NCBI RefSeq assembly: GCF_013349995.1
Contig: NZ_JABVXF010000006.1
Coordinates: forward strand, 1-64,000
DNA: 64,000 bases
Reading direction: 5' to 3'
DNA from: Pseudoalteromonas sp. 0303
GTDB taxonomy: Bacteria; Pseudomonadota; Gammaproteobacteria; Enterobacterales; Alteromonadaceae
Shown here in pieces: positions 1-8,670 of this stretch. How positions within the stretch are numbered: the first letter of the stretch is position 1; each line of letters starts with the position of its first letter. The notes under the pieces are model-generated. The model worked only from the letters and a program-made list of their open reading frames with translations, was not told the DNA's origin and did not search any database. The translations under genes and the position numbers were made by a program.

Positions 1-44
1 AGCCATTAAGCTAACCTGTACTAATTACCCGTGAGGCTTAACCA
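1..44 (+). rRNA. 23S ribosomal RNA, 3' end (partial)
   Basis: The first 44 bases match the conserved 3' end of gammaproteobacterial 23S rRNA (gctaacctgtactaatta, then gtgaggcttaacca). The gene enters from the left edge. A 5S gene follows after about 125 bases, the normal 23S-5S order. Confidence 0.93.
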
Positions 45-168
45 TACAACGCCAAACGCGTTTTATGACAGCGTAACGAACAGAAGTTAAGAAACTAAAG
101 TAGACATTTACTTGATATCAGATTTCCAGATTTATTAATTTGCTCAAAAGAGCGAATTAAACCAAATT

Positions 169-287
169 TGCTTGGTGACAATAGCGTTTTGGACCCACCT
201 GACCCCATGCCGAACTCAGTAGTGAAACGAAACAGCGCCGATGATAGTGTAGCAGCTGCTATGTGAAAGTAGGTCATCGCCAGGCTC
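169..287 (+). rRNA. rrf: 5S ribosomal RNA
   Basis: This 119-base gene contains the diagnostic 5S block (cacctgaccccatgccgaac, then tcagtagtgaaacg). Its ends, tgcttggtgac and gccaggc, can pair as the closing helix I. The length is normal for 5S. It sits between the 23S end and a terminator, so it closes the rRNA operon. The exact ends are estimated to within 1-2 bases by comparison with remembered E. coli 5S. Confidence 0.95.
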
Positions 288-298
288 CAAATAAGAGA

Positions 299-328
299 AA
301 GCCCGATTCGAAAGAGTCGGGCTTTTTT
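299..328 (+). terminator. rRNA operon terminator
   Basis: GCCCGATTC pairs with GAGTCGGGC around a short gaaa loop and is followed by six T. It lies 12 bases after the 5S gene and should end the rRNA transcript. Confidence 0.93.
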
Positions 329-335
329 GCGTTTA

Positions 336-358
336 GAGCTGTTAGCTTTCAGCCGTCA
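336..358. repeat. Dispersed intergenic repeat, copy 1 (truncated)
   Basis: The block with agctttcag followed by cgtca resembles blocks at 30497-30534 and 34582-34610. The IS630 element begins three bases after it, which may have cut the copy short. Confidence 0.45.
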
Positions 359-360
359 TA

Positions 361-1455
361 CCATTCCGCTTAAATGTCTGATCTAATATAGGCTATATAA
401 AATCAACGGCTAATAACATTGAACCCAAACATATCTGAACAACTTTTAGCGCTTTCTCGAAAAGAACCAAATGCACGAAAACGCATGCGATTGCTCGCAG
501 TGTCTTTATTTTATGATGGTAATAGCCGAACCGATATTGCAAAACGTCTAAACACAGCAAGAAGTAGTGTGAATAAATGGGTTTCTAGTTACCTAGAGCA
601 TGGACTGGGTGGTTTAGACAATAAGCCTATTCAAGGACGTCCATCAAGGCTGTAACCGCAGCAACTTGAACAACAGTCTGAATTTATAAAGCGCACGAAC
701 ACAGAACTTCGTGGTGGCCGCCTTACCGGCGAAGACATTGTGCATTATATTCACGCTGAATTTGGTGTTCATTACCACTTAAATCATGTCTATAAAATTC
801 TAAAGCAACTTAGCTTTAGTTGGATCACAAGCCGCTCTAAACACCCAAAACAATCATTACAGAGCCAAGAGGCTTTTAAAAAACTTCCAACTGGAAACGA
901 TCCTTCACACACCAGGACACCTTCCTCTTGATGGTATCGACGTATGGTTTCAGGATGAAGCACGATTTGGCCAGCAAAATCCGACTACGCGCATTTGGGC
1001 TGAAACAGGCGCTCGGCCACGGATTGTAAAACAACAGCAATTTGACTATGGGTATTTATTTGGTGCAGTGTGTCCAGCCACAGGCCAAACAGAAGCGTTA
1101 GTAAGCCCATTCGTAAATAAAGAAGCGATGACGCAGCATATGCGCGCGACACCTGTTGGAAGGCATGCTGTCGTGATAATAGATGGCGCAGGCTGGCACA
1201 CATACGATACAGCTGCAGAATTTAAAAACCTAACCCTGATAAAGCTTCCACCTTATTCACCAGAGCTAAATCCAATAGAGCAAGTATGGAGTTGGATACG
1301 ACAACATTGTTTATCTAATAGAGTGTTTTCGGGCTATGACGAAATTGTCGATGAAGTGTCAAAGGCATGGAATCACTTTATTTCGATACCGGATCGAGTG
1401 AAGAAAATGTGCAATCGGGAATGGATTAAATTGATTTAATCTTTAAGCGGAATAG
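361..1455 (+). mobile_element. IS630-family insertion sequence, degenerate
   Basis: The element is about 1.1 kb. Its ends are inverted repeats: CCATTCCGCTTAAA at 361 faces TTTAAGCGGAATAG at 1442-1455, with one mismatch. Both ends are flanked by TA (359-360 and 1456-1457), the target duplicated by IS630/Tc1-mariner elements. The interior encodes a DDE transposase with a helix-turn-helix, broken by a stop and a frameshift, so the copy is probably immobile. It lies about 30 bp behind the rRNA terminator. Confidence 0.9.
419..1439 (+). pseudogene. IS630-family transposase, broken
   Basis: Three ORF pieces together cover one IS630 transposase. Piece 1 (419-655, TTG start) is the helix-turn-helix domain (RTDIAKRLNTARSSVNKW). 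It ends at an in-frame TAA at 653-655, and piece 2 continues in the same frame to 931. Near an A-run at 878-883 the homology moves by +1 into a third frame that runs to 1439. This frame holds the DDE catalytic domain: D in GIDVWFQDEARFG, D in VVIIDGAGWH, and the final acidic residue in NPIEQVWSW. Some IS630 elements use programmed frameshifting at A-runs, so the shift may be original. The internal stop, however, points to inactivation. Confidence 0.85.
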
Positions 1456-1456
1456 T

Positions 1457-1618
1457 ATTAGCAGCTTAAAAGAGCATGCGCTAGATGTGATCACTAAACC
1501 ATTTAATAGAGAAGAGCTCTTTTTAAAAGTAGAGAACTGGATACATTGGGTTAGCTTATATTCGCCAGAAGCAAAATATGGCATGACGGCGAAAGAGTAT
1601 CAATGTCATTACATATAA
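1457..1618 (+). pseudogene. Response regulator remnant (3' end only)
   Basis: Immediately after the IS right end an open frame reads ALDVITKPFNREELFLKVEN and continues to a TAA at 1616-1618. DVITKPF followed by an acidic helix is typical of the C-terminal end of a CheY-like receiver domain, where the Lys is the conserved switch residue. No start and no N-terminal half with the phosphoacceptor Asp is present on the other side of the IS, where the rRNA terminator lies. The 5' half was therefore deleted or displaced, probably during the IS insertion. The tail after the receiver is not recognised. Confidence 0.6.
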
Positions 1619-1922
1619 CTGGCTGTTAATTATGAAAATGTCGCATTTGAGTACATTTTTGTCGGCATAATGCATACATATTTTCTACAGTTAACCTAAT
1701 CTAGTTATATCTTCGTAGTTTTGGGGCTCTTTGTTTATCATTGACGGGCAAACATGACTGAGTACAGATTATGGTTAAGGACTACAGCGAGCCCCATCTA
1801 TTTTTTACTTCCTTTGAGTTAAGGCTCTTAAATTTTCAAGAGCCGATTTTTATTACAACTTCGCTTAAAAGATTGAAAAGTTTATGTTACAACGGCACTA
1901 ACATTACTTTTTAGTTACAAAC
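1619..1922. other. Intergenic region with possible structured RNA
   Basis: About 300 bases without a gene. It holds a 7-bp closing stem GGGGCTC (1723-1729) / GAGCCCC (1789-1795), a T-run at 1801-1806, and a terminator-like hairpin at 1823-1851. A transcript of roughly 130 nt ending at that hairpin would resemble a small RNA, but no known family was recognised. Otherwise it is the upstream region of the gene at 1923. Confidence 0.35.
1823..1851 (+). terminator. Rho-independent terminator (unassigned transcript)
   Basis: GGCTCTT (1823-1829) pairs with AAGAGCC (1838-1844) and is followed by five T. No gene ends just upstream except the response-regulator remnant, 200 bp away, so it may end a small RNA. 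Confidence 0.6.
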
Positions 1923-2537
1923 ATGACTGAACTTTACCATTGGTTTGATTTATTCGGCGTAGCCGTGTTTGCAGTTTCTGGAACGCTACTGGCGTACAAC
2001 AAAAAAATGGATGGCTTTGGGGTTGTTGTGTTAGCCACAGTCACTGCTATTGGCGGTGGGACTGTACGTGACGTTATTTTAGATGTTCCTGTATTTTGGC
2101 TACATGATCAAAGCTATTTCTGGGCTATTTTATTGTCTGTATTTGTCACCACTCGATTAATCAATAAGCAGCGTTCTATTTCACTTAATGCGCTGCAAGT
2201 TGCTGATGCTTTCGGTTTGGCATTTTTTGCGGTGATGGGCACACAAAAAGCCATGCTCGCAGGTATGCCAGATACCACGGCGATTATCATGGGTGTAATA
2301 ACAGCCTGTTTTGGCGGTGTTATCCGTGATGTGCTGGCTGGAAATATGCCGATGCTATTAAAAGGCGAGCTCTATGCCATTGCTTGTATCGCTGGTGGCA
2401 TTGTTTATACATTAAGTATTTCGCTGGGTTTAGTGACCGAAGTAGCTATGATATTAGCCATGCTAATGACCTTATCACTGCGTTTAGCTGCAATGAAATG
2501 GAAACTGACATTACACGTTTTTAAATATCCCGACTAA
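1923..2537 (+). CDS. TRIC/UPF0126 family membrane channel (YicG-like)
   Basis: The 204-residue protein is almost wholly hydrophobic, with about seven predicted membrane segments. It has two copies of the UPF0126 motif, GGGTVRDV near residue 45 and FGGVIRDVLAG near residue 135, the internal duplication typical of TRIC-type trimeric cation channels and E. coli YicG. The family forms inner-membrane K+/cation-permeable trimers; the substrate of this member is inferred only. The ATG start follows the last AT-rich intergenic bases without a strong ribosome site. The comM-like gene follows 17 bp downstream and may be co-transcribed. Confidence 0.9.
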   Translation: MTELYHWFDLFGVAVFAVSGTLLAYNKKMDGFGVVVLATVTAIGGGTVRDVILDVPVFWLHDQSYFWAILLSVFVTTRLINKQRSISLNALQVADAFGLAFFAVMGTQKAMLAGMPDTTAIIMGVITACFGGVIRDVLAGNMPMLLKGELYAIACIAGGIVYTLSISLGLVTEVAMILAMLMTLSLRLAAMKWKLTLHVFKYPD

Positions 2538-2554
2538 ACTTAATTTAAGGATGA

Positions 2555-4087
2555 ATGATAGGGACATCATGGATCGTGTCTTTAGCTAGAATATTTTCAC
2601 GCGCACAAGTGGGTGTGCAAGCTCCTGAAGTGATTGTTGAAGTACACTTAGGAAATGGCTTGCCAGCTTTTCATATCGTTGGCTTGCCTGAAGCGTCAGT
2701 CAAAGAGTCAAAAGATAGAGTGCGTAGCGCACTCGAAAACTCTCAGTTTGGTTTTCCAGATCAACGAATAACCGTCAACCTTGCGCCTGCTGATTTACCT
2801 AAAGAAGGTGGCCGTTTTGATCTGGCTATTGCTGTGGGTATTTTAGTCGCCTCTGGGCAAATAAACTGCCCTGATATTCATCGTTATGAGTTTTACGGAG
2901 AGTTGGCTTTAAATGGTGAGGTAAGAGGGGTTAACGCTATTTTACCTTCGGTGTTAGGAGCGAAAGAGCAAGGTCGCTGTTGTTTCTTACCCGCTGAAAA
3001 CGATAATCTCGCAAGCCTTGTTTCGGGCGTTTCTCGAAAAGCCGTTTACTCCTTACAAGATGTTTGGAATGACTTATTAAATCAGCAACCTCTGCCACTT
3101 AATATTAGCTATCCTGAGCAGCAGTCGCAGCGTGACTCGCTACTCGATTTAAGTGATGTGAAAGGCCAACCTGGTGCCAAACGAGTACTCGAAATAGCCG
3201 CCGCTGGTGGCCATAATTTACTGTTTCTTGGCCCTCCTGGTACTGGCAAGTCAATGCTTGCCCAGCGTATGTCAACGATTATGCCAACCATGTCGGATGA
3301 TGAAGCAATTAGCACTGCCGCGTTATATTCGATAATTGGTCAATCGGTTGATTTATCGAATTGGCGTGAACGCCCCTTCAGAAATCCACATCATACTTGC
3401 TCTGCTGTTGCCCTTGTTGGTGGCTCTTCGAATCCTAAACCGGGGGAAATTTCTCTTGCTCATAATGGCGTATTGTTTTTAGACGAGCTGCCCGAATTTG
3501 AGAGAAAGGTGCTCGATTCACTGCGTGAACCAATGGAAACGGGCGTGGTGACTATATCGCGAGCGGCACGACAAATGGAATTTCCATCGCAATTCCAGCT
3601 GATCGCCGCATTAAATCCAAGCCCTACAGGAAGTCATACTGATAAGCGTGCAACGCCTGATCAAGTATTGCGCTATTTATCTCGAGTATCTGGACCATTT
3701 ATCGATAGGATTGATTTACAAATTGAGCTGCCGAGACTCACCAGTAGCCAATTACAGAGCACGAAAGTAGAAGAAAGCAGTGAACAAGTAAGAGCCAGAG
3801 TTGAAAGAGCTTATGCAATTCAACTTAACCGGCAAGGCAAAGTGAATGCGCGCTTGAATAATAAAGAAATGAGCATTCATTGTGAGTTGGCAGCTGCTGA
3901 GCTGCAGTTTTTAGCAAAAGCCAGCGAAAAACTGGCTTTGTCACCACGCTCGTATCATCGTGTTATTAAAGTTGCGCGTACCATTAGCGACTTGAAAGCA
4001 CAGCCAGCAATTACCTTAAATGAATTAAAAGAGGCGCTGAATTATCGCGCCTTTGAGCGGTTAATTAGTCAATTAACGCAGTATTAG
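2555..4087 (+). CDS. comM: YifB/ComM family Mg chelatase-like AAA+ ATPase
   Basis: The 510-residue protein has an N-terminal Lon-S5-like ChlI domain (GLPAFHIVGLPEASVKES), a Mg-chelatase AAA+ core with Walker A GPPGTGKS near residue 226 and Walker B GVLFLDELPEF near 306, and a C-terminal helical domain (LSPRSYHRVIKVARTI). In Vibrio and Haemophilus ComM is a hexameric DNA helicase that drives branch migration during natural transformation; this role is taken from the family. The ATG at 2555 has an AAGGA site. The GTG at 2576 (VSLARIFSRA) aligns better with the E. coli YifB start, so translation could begin there. Confidence 0.95.
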   Translation: MIGTSWIVSLARIFSRAQVGVQAPEVIVEVHLGNGLPAFHIVGLPEASVKESKDRVRSALENSQFGFPDQRITVNLAPADLPKEGGRFDLAIAVGILVASGQINCPDIHRYEFYGELALNGEVRGVNAILPSVLGAKEQGRCCFLPAENDNLASLVSGVSRKAVYSLQDVWNDLLNQQPLPLNISYPEQQSQRDSLLDLSDVKGQPGAKRVLEIAAAGGHNLLFLGPPGTGKSMLAQRMSTIMPTMSDDEAISTAALYSIIGQSVDLSNWRERPFRNPHHTCSAVALVGGSSNPKPGEISLAHNGVLFLDELPEFERKVLDSLREPMETGVVTISRAARQMEFPSQFQLIAALNPSPTGSHTDKRATPDQVLRYLSRVSGPFIDRIDLQIELPRLTSSQLQSTKVEESSEQVRARVERAYAIQLNRQGKVNARLNNKEMSIHCELAAAELQFLAKASEKLALSPRSYHRVIKVARTISDLKAQPAITLNELKEALNYRAFERLISQLTQY

Positions 4088-4095
4088 ATAACTTG

Positions 4096-4800
4096 CTAAA
4101 TAGACAGCATGTAACCTTTGCCGCGAACGGTAACGATACGTTTTTGGTCTTTTTCATCGCTTAATTTTTTACGTAAGCGGCCAATAAGTACATCAACGGT
4201 ACGATCACTTGGGCTCCAGTCAGGTTGACCAATTTCTTCGGAAATTTTTTCACGCGATGTCGCTTTACCTGCATTTGCAATAAGGCAAATAAGTACCTTG
4301 TGCTCTGCTTCGGTGAGACGAGACTCTTCACCATTAGGGGTCACTAATGTGCGGTTATCTGGGTGCAGTTTAAAGTCGGCATATTCAATAAACTCTTCAC
4401 TCTCATCATCTTGCTGAGAGCCTTTTATGCGCTTAAAAAGAGCGCGCATTCTTAGTTCAAGTTCAAGTAAGTCAACCGGCTTGCAAATATAGTCATCGGC
4501 ACCTTGTGCAAGGCCTGCAATACGGTCAGCTTGCGAGTCACGACTAGACAGCACAATAACACCAATATCTGTTAGTGCATTAAGTTCTTTGGCAAGCAAA
4601 AGCCCATCGCGTTTTGGTAACACAATGTCGATAACGGCTAGAGAAACTGCTTCTTTAGTTGAAGCACGCGATTGCACAATGCTTAATGCATCGGCCCCCG
4701 TTGAATCTACCTCAATATTAAACTCAGTTTCTTTAAAATGATTAAGAATGCGTTTAACGAGTAGTTCGTCGTCTTCAACCAATAAAACTTGAATAGTCAT
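4096..4800 (-). CDS. OmpR-family response regulator, orphan
   Basis: The protein has a receiver domain (VLLVEDDELL, phosphoacceptor Asp in AVIDIVLPKRDG, Lys in ADDYICKPVD) followed by a winged-helix DNA-binding domain (LTEAEHKVLICLI; DRTVDVLIGRLRKKL; VRGKGYML). It is a two-component transcription regulator in the cytoplasm. No histidine kinase is adjacent, so its partner and targets are unknown. The ATG at 4800 (MTIQVLL) is preferred to an upstream in-frame GTG at 4815, because receiver domains usually begin within a few residues of the start. It converges with the comM-like gene. Confidence 0.9.
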   Translation of the reverse strand: MTIQVLLVEDDELLVKRILNHFKETEFNIEVDSTGADALSIVQSRASTKEAVSLAVIDIVLPKRDGLLLAKELNALTDIGVIVLSSRDSQADRIAGLAQGADDYICKPVDLLELELRMRALFKRIKGSQQDDESEEFIEYADFKLHPDNRTLVTPNGEESRLTEAEHKVLICLIANAGKATSREKISEEIGQPDWSPSDRTVDVLIGRLRKKLSDEKDQKRIVTVRGKGYMLSI

Positions 4801-4965
4801 TCGCTTTAATTTCACACTTGATTTGTTGTTATGTTAGCACTGTATGGCAAAGGCTGAGAAGTGTCATAGCGAGGTTTGTAACTATTTCTTACAATTTAAT
4901 GGCTTAGCAATAGTTGAAAAGAATGAAAGCTGAGCACTCACATCGTGCCCAGCCAAATGATTAAA

Positions 4966-7461
4966 CTACTTTTCAGGATAAAGGTATTGCCACCATTGTG
5001 GCTGATCTTTTAAGTTTTTATCGAAATAAGCCAACATGGTATTCCACCAGTCGAAACGTTTATCTCGAGCAAAAATTTGGTGATCTGCACCTTTGTACTC
5101 AATCAGGTCAACATCTTTACCTAATAACTTTAATGCGGTGTACATATTGTGACTTTCACCAACCGGTACGTTGGTATCTGAATCACCATGAAGGAGTAAT
5201 AACGGCGTTGTTACTTTGTCAGCATGAAACACCGGGCTGTGTTGGCTGTAAAGTGTAGGATTGTTCCACGGGTAGCTATTTTTAGATGCCTCAGCTGAGT
5301 ATAAGTAACCCCACCAACCTTGACCCCAATACGAGGTGATATTTGAAATCCCTGCATGGGCAATCGATGCACTGAAAATATCTGTTTTAGTTGCGAGTAG
5401 CATGGTCATAAAGCCACCGTAAGAGGCTCCTAAATTACCCACACGTTTACTATCTACAAAGCTATATTTATCTAAAAAGGCTTTTGTGCCGTCGATGATG
5501 TCGTTGGCGGTGTATTCACCCCATGCGTTGACGTGTTTAGCTGAGAACTCTTGGCCAAAGCCGGTTGCGCCAGTAGGCTGTACAACGTAAACAACATAGC
5601 CATGCTCAGCCCATAGGTTAAATGGGTAGCGACCGGTAAAACCACGAGTTACTGGCGAAGTGCCACCATAATAATAAACCAGCGCAGGATATTGTTTATT
5701 GCTATCTAAATCATGCGGTAAATAAACGCGACCCTTAATTTCAATGCCATCTTTATTAGTAAAGTTAAACTCTTCCAATGAGGCTACTTGCGTATTTTCA
5801 TAGCCAATTGGCTTAGAGTCCCACATTACTTTAGCGCGGCTCTTACCTAAGCTTAGTTGTTTTAACTGCTGAGGTGTTGACGCTGTGGTGCCGGTAACCA
5901 AAATGCGCGGGGTGCGTTCGTGTGAGTAGCTAACTTGCTCAACAACATCAAAACCCGTATTCACTTTATTAAAACGCTTTTTGCTTAAGTCGAATTGATA
6001 AAGTTGTACGGTATCTTGCTCGGTAACTTTAATAAGCGCATCACCGTTTTTAAGCACATTTAACTGGCCGATAGCCGGGTTAAACTCTTTACTTAAAGGG
6101 GTTGCTTTTTTACCGTCTCGGCTGAGTAAATAAAGTTGACCGTCATAGTTATTAGCAAGCATCCTTTCAGGAAGGTTACGACCTAAGCCGTTATTAAAAT
6201 CTGGTCCGGCAGTGACATAAATTCCGTCGTCAGTATATTTAGCCTGATTAAATGTATTGTATTGACCAAGTACCGAAGTAGTCGATGTAGCTAGGTTTAG
6301 CTCAACAAGTTCTGTTGCTGGCTGTGGTGATAGTTGCATAGCTTGTGCTGAGCGGCTCATTAAGACGCGACCGCTTTTAGCGTCAAAATCTTCAAGTGAA
6401 TGGCTAAGTGGGCCTTGGCTTAAGATTTTGCTAAGACCTGTTGGTATATCGAGTAAATAGACTTGCGATGTAGTACGAGCATAAGACCAACGGTCTTGCA
6501 GGCCTTGGTAATGCTTAGTGAGCTTGCCATTGTCTGTTGGAGACTTCGACCAACTAAAAATTAAGCTGTTGTTATCAAAAAACTGAAAGCCACTTGCACC
6601 AGAGAGGTTTTTAGCAATGACGCTAAGTTGCATGGTTTTTAGGTTTAAACGCTTAAGCTCGCCATTTAATAAATACACTAAACTTTTGCTATCTGGGCTC
6701 CAAGTAATGTTACTTGGTTGGGCTGACTCAAAGCGATAAAGTGTATTGTTTTTTTCGTCTTTAAGTTCAGTAACATATTGCGCTTGATTAGCCGTTGCAT
6801 CTTCGTAATGACGTTGGCTAGTAATGAAGTAATCACCATTTGGTGCCATTGAAATATAACTGACTGTTGGCGCATCAAATAATTGCTTAGCAGACAAACC
6901 GTGTTGTTGTTTAGCGCTAAATTGCACAGTATCTAGTTCTGACTTAGCCGTAAAATCAAGCTCAACCTCATTCCAGTTGGCTACTTGCTCAGTGATGATA
7001 ACAAACTGATGATCGCCTTGGCTTAAAGCTAGTTCATAGCTTTTATTTTTTTCTGTTTGCTTTTCACCATCAATAAATAGCTGTGCGTTCTCAATGCCTC
7101 TAAGTGTTAATGAGCCTTGGCTAAAACGTTCAGTTGAGGCGGTAAATTTGAGTGCTTGTAAACCACCAAGTGTTAGCGCACTCACTTTGTCGAATGATTG
7201 CCAGTCAAGCTCATTACCAAAAACGCGTATGCTATCGGTGCTTTTTTGCAAGCTAGGTAATAGGTTAGCAATAATGGCATCGCGATGATCCGTTTGATAT
7301 GGCTTAAGTTGCATATCTGCGCCAAGAGGGCCAATAAATTGCACCGCTGATTTATCAATGGCAGCGGCCATCGCTGTGTTACTTAACGCACATAACGCTA
7401 AGGCACTGATTGTTGTTTTTAGCTTGGCTGATTGGCTTAGCCAAGTAGTTGAAAGTGTCAT
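4966..7461 (-). CDS. S9 family prolyl oligopeptidase-type peptidase, exported
   Basis: The ~831-residue protein starts with a signal peptide (TTISALALCALSNTAMA). It then has a beta-propeller-like region with WSPDSK-type repeats and a C-terminal alpha/beta-hydrolase peptidase domain from about residue 570. The catalytic triad is visible: Ser in GASYGGFM (about 679), Asp in HGDSDTNVPVG (about 759), His in GADHQIF (about 793). It probably cleaves peptides in the periplasm or outside the cell, as in S9B/S9C dipeptidyl and acylaminoacyl peptidases. The ATG at 7461 with an upstream AGG is chosen over an in-frame GTG at 7500, because it places the signal peptide near the N-terminus. Confidence 0.9.
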   Translation of the reverse strand: MTLSTTWLSQSAKLKTTISALALCALSNTAMAAAIDKSAVQFIGPLGADMQLKPYQTDHRDAIIANLLPSLQKSTDSIRVFGNELDWQSFDKVSALTLGGLQALKFTASTERFSQGSLTLRGIENAQLFIDGEKQTEKNKSYELALSQGDHQFVIITEQVANWNEVELDFTAKSELDTVQFSAKQQHGLSAKQLFDAPTVSYISMAPNGDYFITSQRHYEDATANQAQYVTELKDEKNNTLYRFESAQPSNITWSPDSKSLVYLLNGELKRLNLKTMQLSVIAKNLSGASGFQFFDNNSLIFSWSKSPTDNGKLTKHYQGLQDRWSYARTTSQVYLLDIPTGLSKILSQGPLSHSLEDFDAKSGRVLMSRSAQAMQLSPQPATELVELNLATSTTSVLGQYNTFNQAKYTDDGIYVTAGPDFNNGLGRNLPERMLANNYDGQLYLLSRDGKKATPLSKEFNPAIGQLNVLKNGDALIKVTEQDTVQLYQFDLSKKRFNKVNTGFDVVEQVSYSHERTPRILVTGTTASTPQQLKQLSLGKSRAKVMWDSKPIGYENTQVASLEEFNFTNKDGIEIKGRVYLPHDLDSNKQYPALVYYYGGTSPVTRGFTGRYPFNLWAEHGYVVYVVQPTGATGFGQEFSAKHVNAWGEYTANDIIDGTKAFLDKYSFVDSKRVGNLGASYGGFMTMLLATKTDIFSASIAHAGISNITSYWGQGWWGYLYSAEASKNSYPWNNPTLYSQHSPVFHADKVTTPLLLLHGDSDTNVPVGESHNMYTALKLLGKDVDLIEYKGADHQIFARDKRFDWWNTMLAYFDKNLKDQPQWWQYLYPEK

Positions 7462-7605
7462 AGTTTCGCCTGTTGAAGGTAATTTAAACCAATATAGCAC
7501 GCTGCAAATTACCCAAAAAGTGCTCTGCGTTAGATTGCAGTCGGGTTTGAGCTTGTGGTTTTCAATTGCTATGGTGAGCAGGTTAACTTTTTAAGAGGGC
7601 TTACA

Positions 7606-8670
7606 GTGACATTGTTACTTGTTTATATGTTTGTTGCCATTACGGTTTCGTTTTTGTGCTCAGTGATGGAGGCGGTACTGTTAAGTATTACGCCAAGTTA
7701 TGTTGCCATGCTCAGAAAACAGCAACCACAATTGGCAAAACGTGTTGGTAAGCTTAAAGACAACATAGACCAACCGTTGGCGGCAATACTCACGTTAAAT
7801 ACCATAGCGCACACGGCTGGTGCCGCTGGCGTTGGCGCACAAGCTGCGGTGGTGTTTTCAGATGCTGCGGTTGGGGTTGCCTCTGCAATTATGACGTTAT
7901 TGGTACTGGTGCTTTCTGAAATTATTCCTAAAACATTAGGAGCTAATTATTGGCGAGGATTAACACCCATTGTTAGTGTGAGCCTAATTTGGTTGGTGTT
8001 TATTCTAAAACCCTTTGTGTGGTTTGCAGACATTTTAACGCGCTTTTTGGGGCGTAATTACGATGAAGCCTATTATATTCGCCAAGAGATTGAAGCCATG
8101 GCTGATATTGGTACTGAGTCTGGAGCGCTTGGGCAAGATGAATCTGAAATCATTCGTAGCCTGCTGCATTTTCGTCATGCCAAACTCGATACCTTAATGA
8201 CACCACGTACGGTGCTTTTTAAAGTGCATAAAGACCTAACCGTAAACCAATACTTGGCGGAGCATGGTTCTTCTTCGTTCTCTAGAGTATTGGTTTATGA
8301 CAAAAATGGTGATGATATTATTGGTTTTGTGCATAAAAATGACATTATGCTGGCTTATCACCGCTTGGGTGAAGACTATAAAATTAGCAAGCTTGTTAAG
8401 CCTATTTACACCGTACCAGAAACCTTGCATGTGCCGACCTTACTCGAAACCTTACTATCTGAGCGCACGCATATTTGTTTAGTCGTGGATGAATACGGTG
8501 ATGTGCAAGGTATTGTCACTCTTGAAGATTTAATTGAAGCATTAATGGGACTTGAAATTGTTGATGAACATGATCAATCAGCCAATATGCAAAAAGTCGC
8601 CAAACAGCGTTGGCGACAACGTTTAGCATCGAGTAATACCATCGTCAGTGACGATAAGCGTAAACCTTAG
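7606..8670 (+). CDS. CNNM/CorC-type membrane protein with CBS domains
   Basis: The ~354-residue protein has an N-terminal DUF21/CNNM transmembrane domain with four hydrophobic segments (residues 1-150; conserved TLNTIAHTAGAAGVG and SEIIPKTLGANYW). The cytosolic CBS pair follows (DTLMTPRTVLFKVH; ICLVVDEYGDVQGIVTLEDLIEALMG). The family is linked to Mg2+/Co2+ transport and nucleotide sensing, but the usual C-terminal CorC_HlyC domain is missing. The GTG at 7606 with an AGAGGG ribosome site is preferred to a GTG at 7555, because it starts the protein at the first membrane segment. Its end overlaps the oppositely oriented EAL gene by 4 bp. Confidence 0.88.
   Translation: MTLLLVYMFVAITVSFLCSVMEAVLLSITPSYVAMLRKQQPQLAKRVGKLKDNIDQPLAAILTLNTIAHTAGAAGVGAQAAVVFSDAAVGVASAIMTLLVLVLSEIIPKTLGANYWRGLTPIVSVSLIWLVFILKPFVWFADILTRFLGRNYDEAYYIRQEIEAMADIGTESGALGQDESEIIRSLLHFRHAKLDTLMTPRTVLFKVHKDLTVNQYLAEHGSSSFSRVLVYDKNGDDIIGFVHKNDIMLAYHRLGEDYKISKLVKPIYTVPETLHVPTLLETLLSERTHICLVVDEYGDVQGIVTLEDLIEALMGLEIVDEHDQSANMQKVAKQRWRQRLASSNTIVSDDKRKP

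Noticed and set aside
95..277. Minus-strand ORF of 60 codons
   Set aside because: It lies over the 5S rRNA gene and has no protein resemblance; it is a chance frame.
1723..1795. 73-nt segment with a 7-bp end-pairing stem, tRNA-sized
   Set aside because: No T-arm (GTTC with a 5-bp stem) or D-arm can be formed, so it is not a tRNA.
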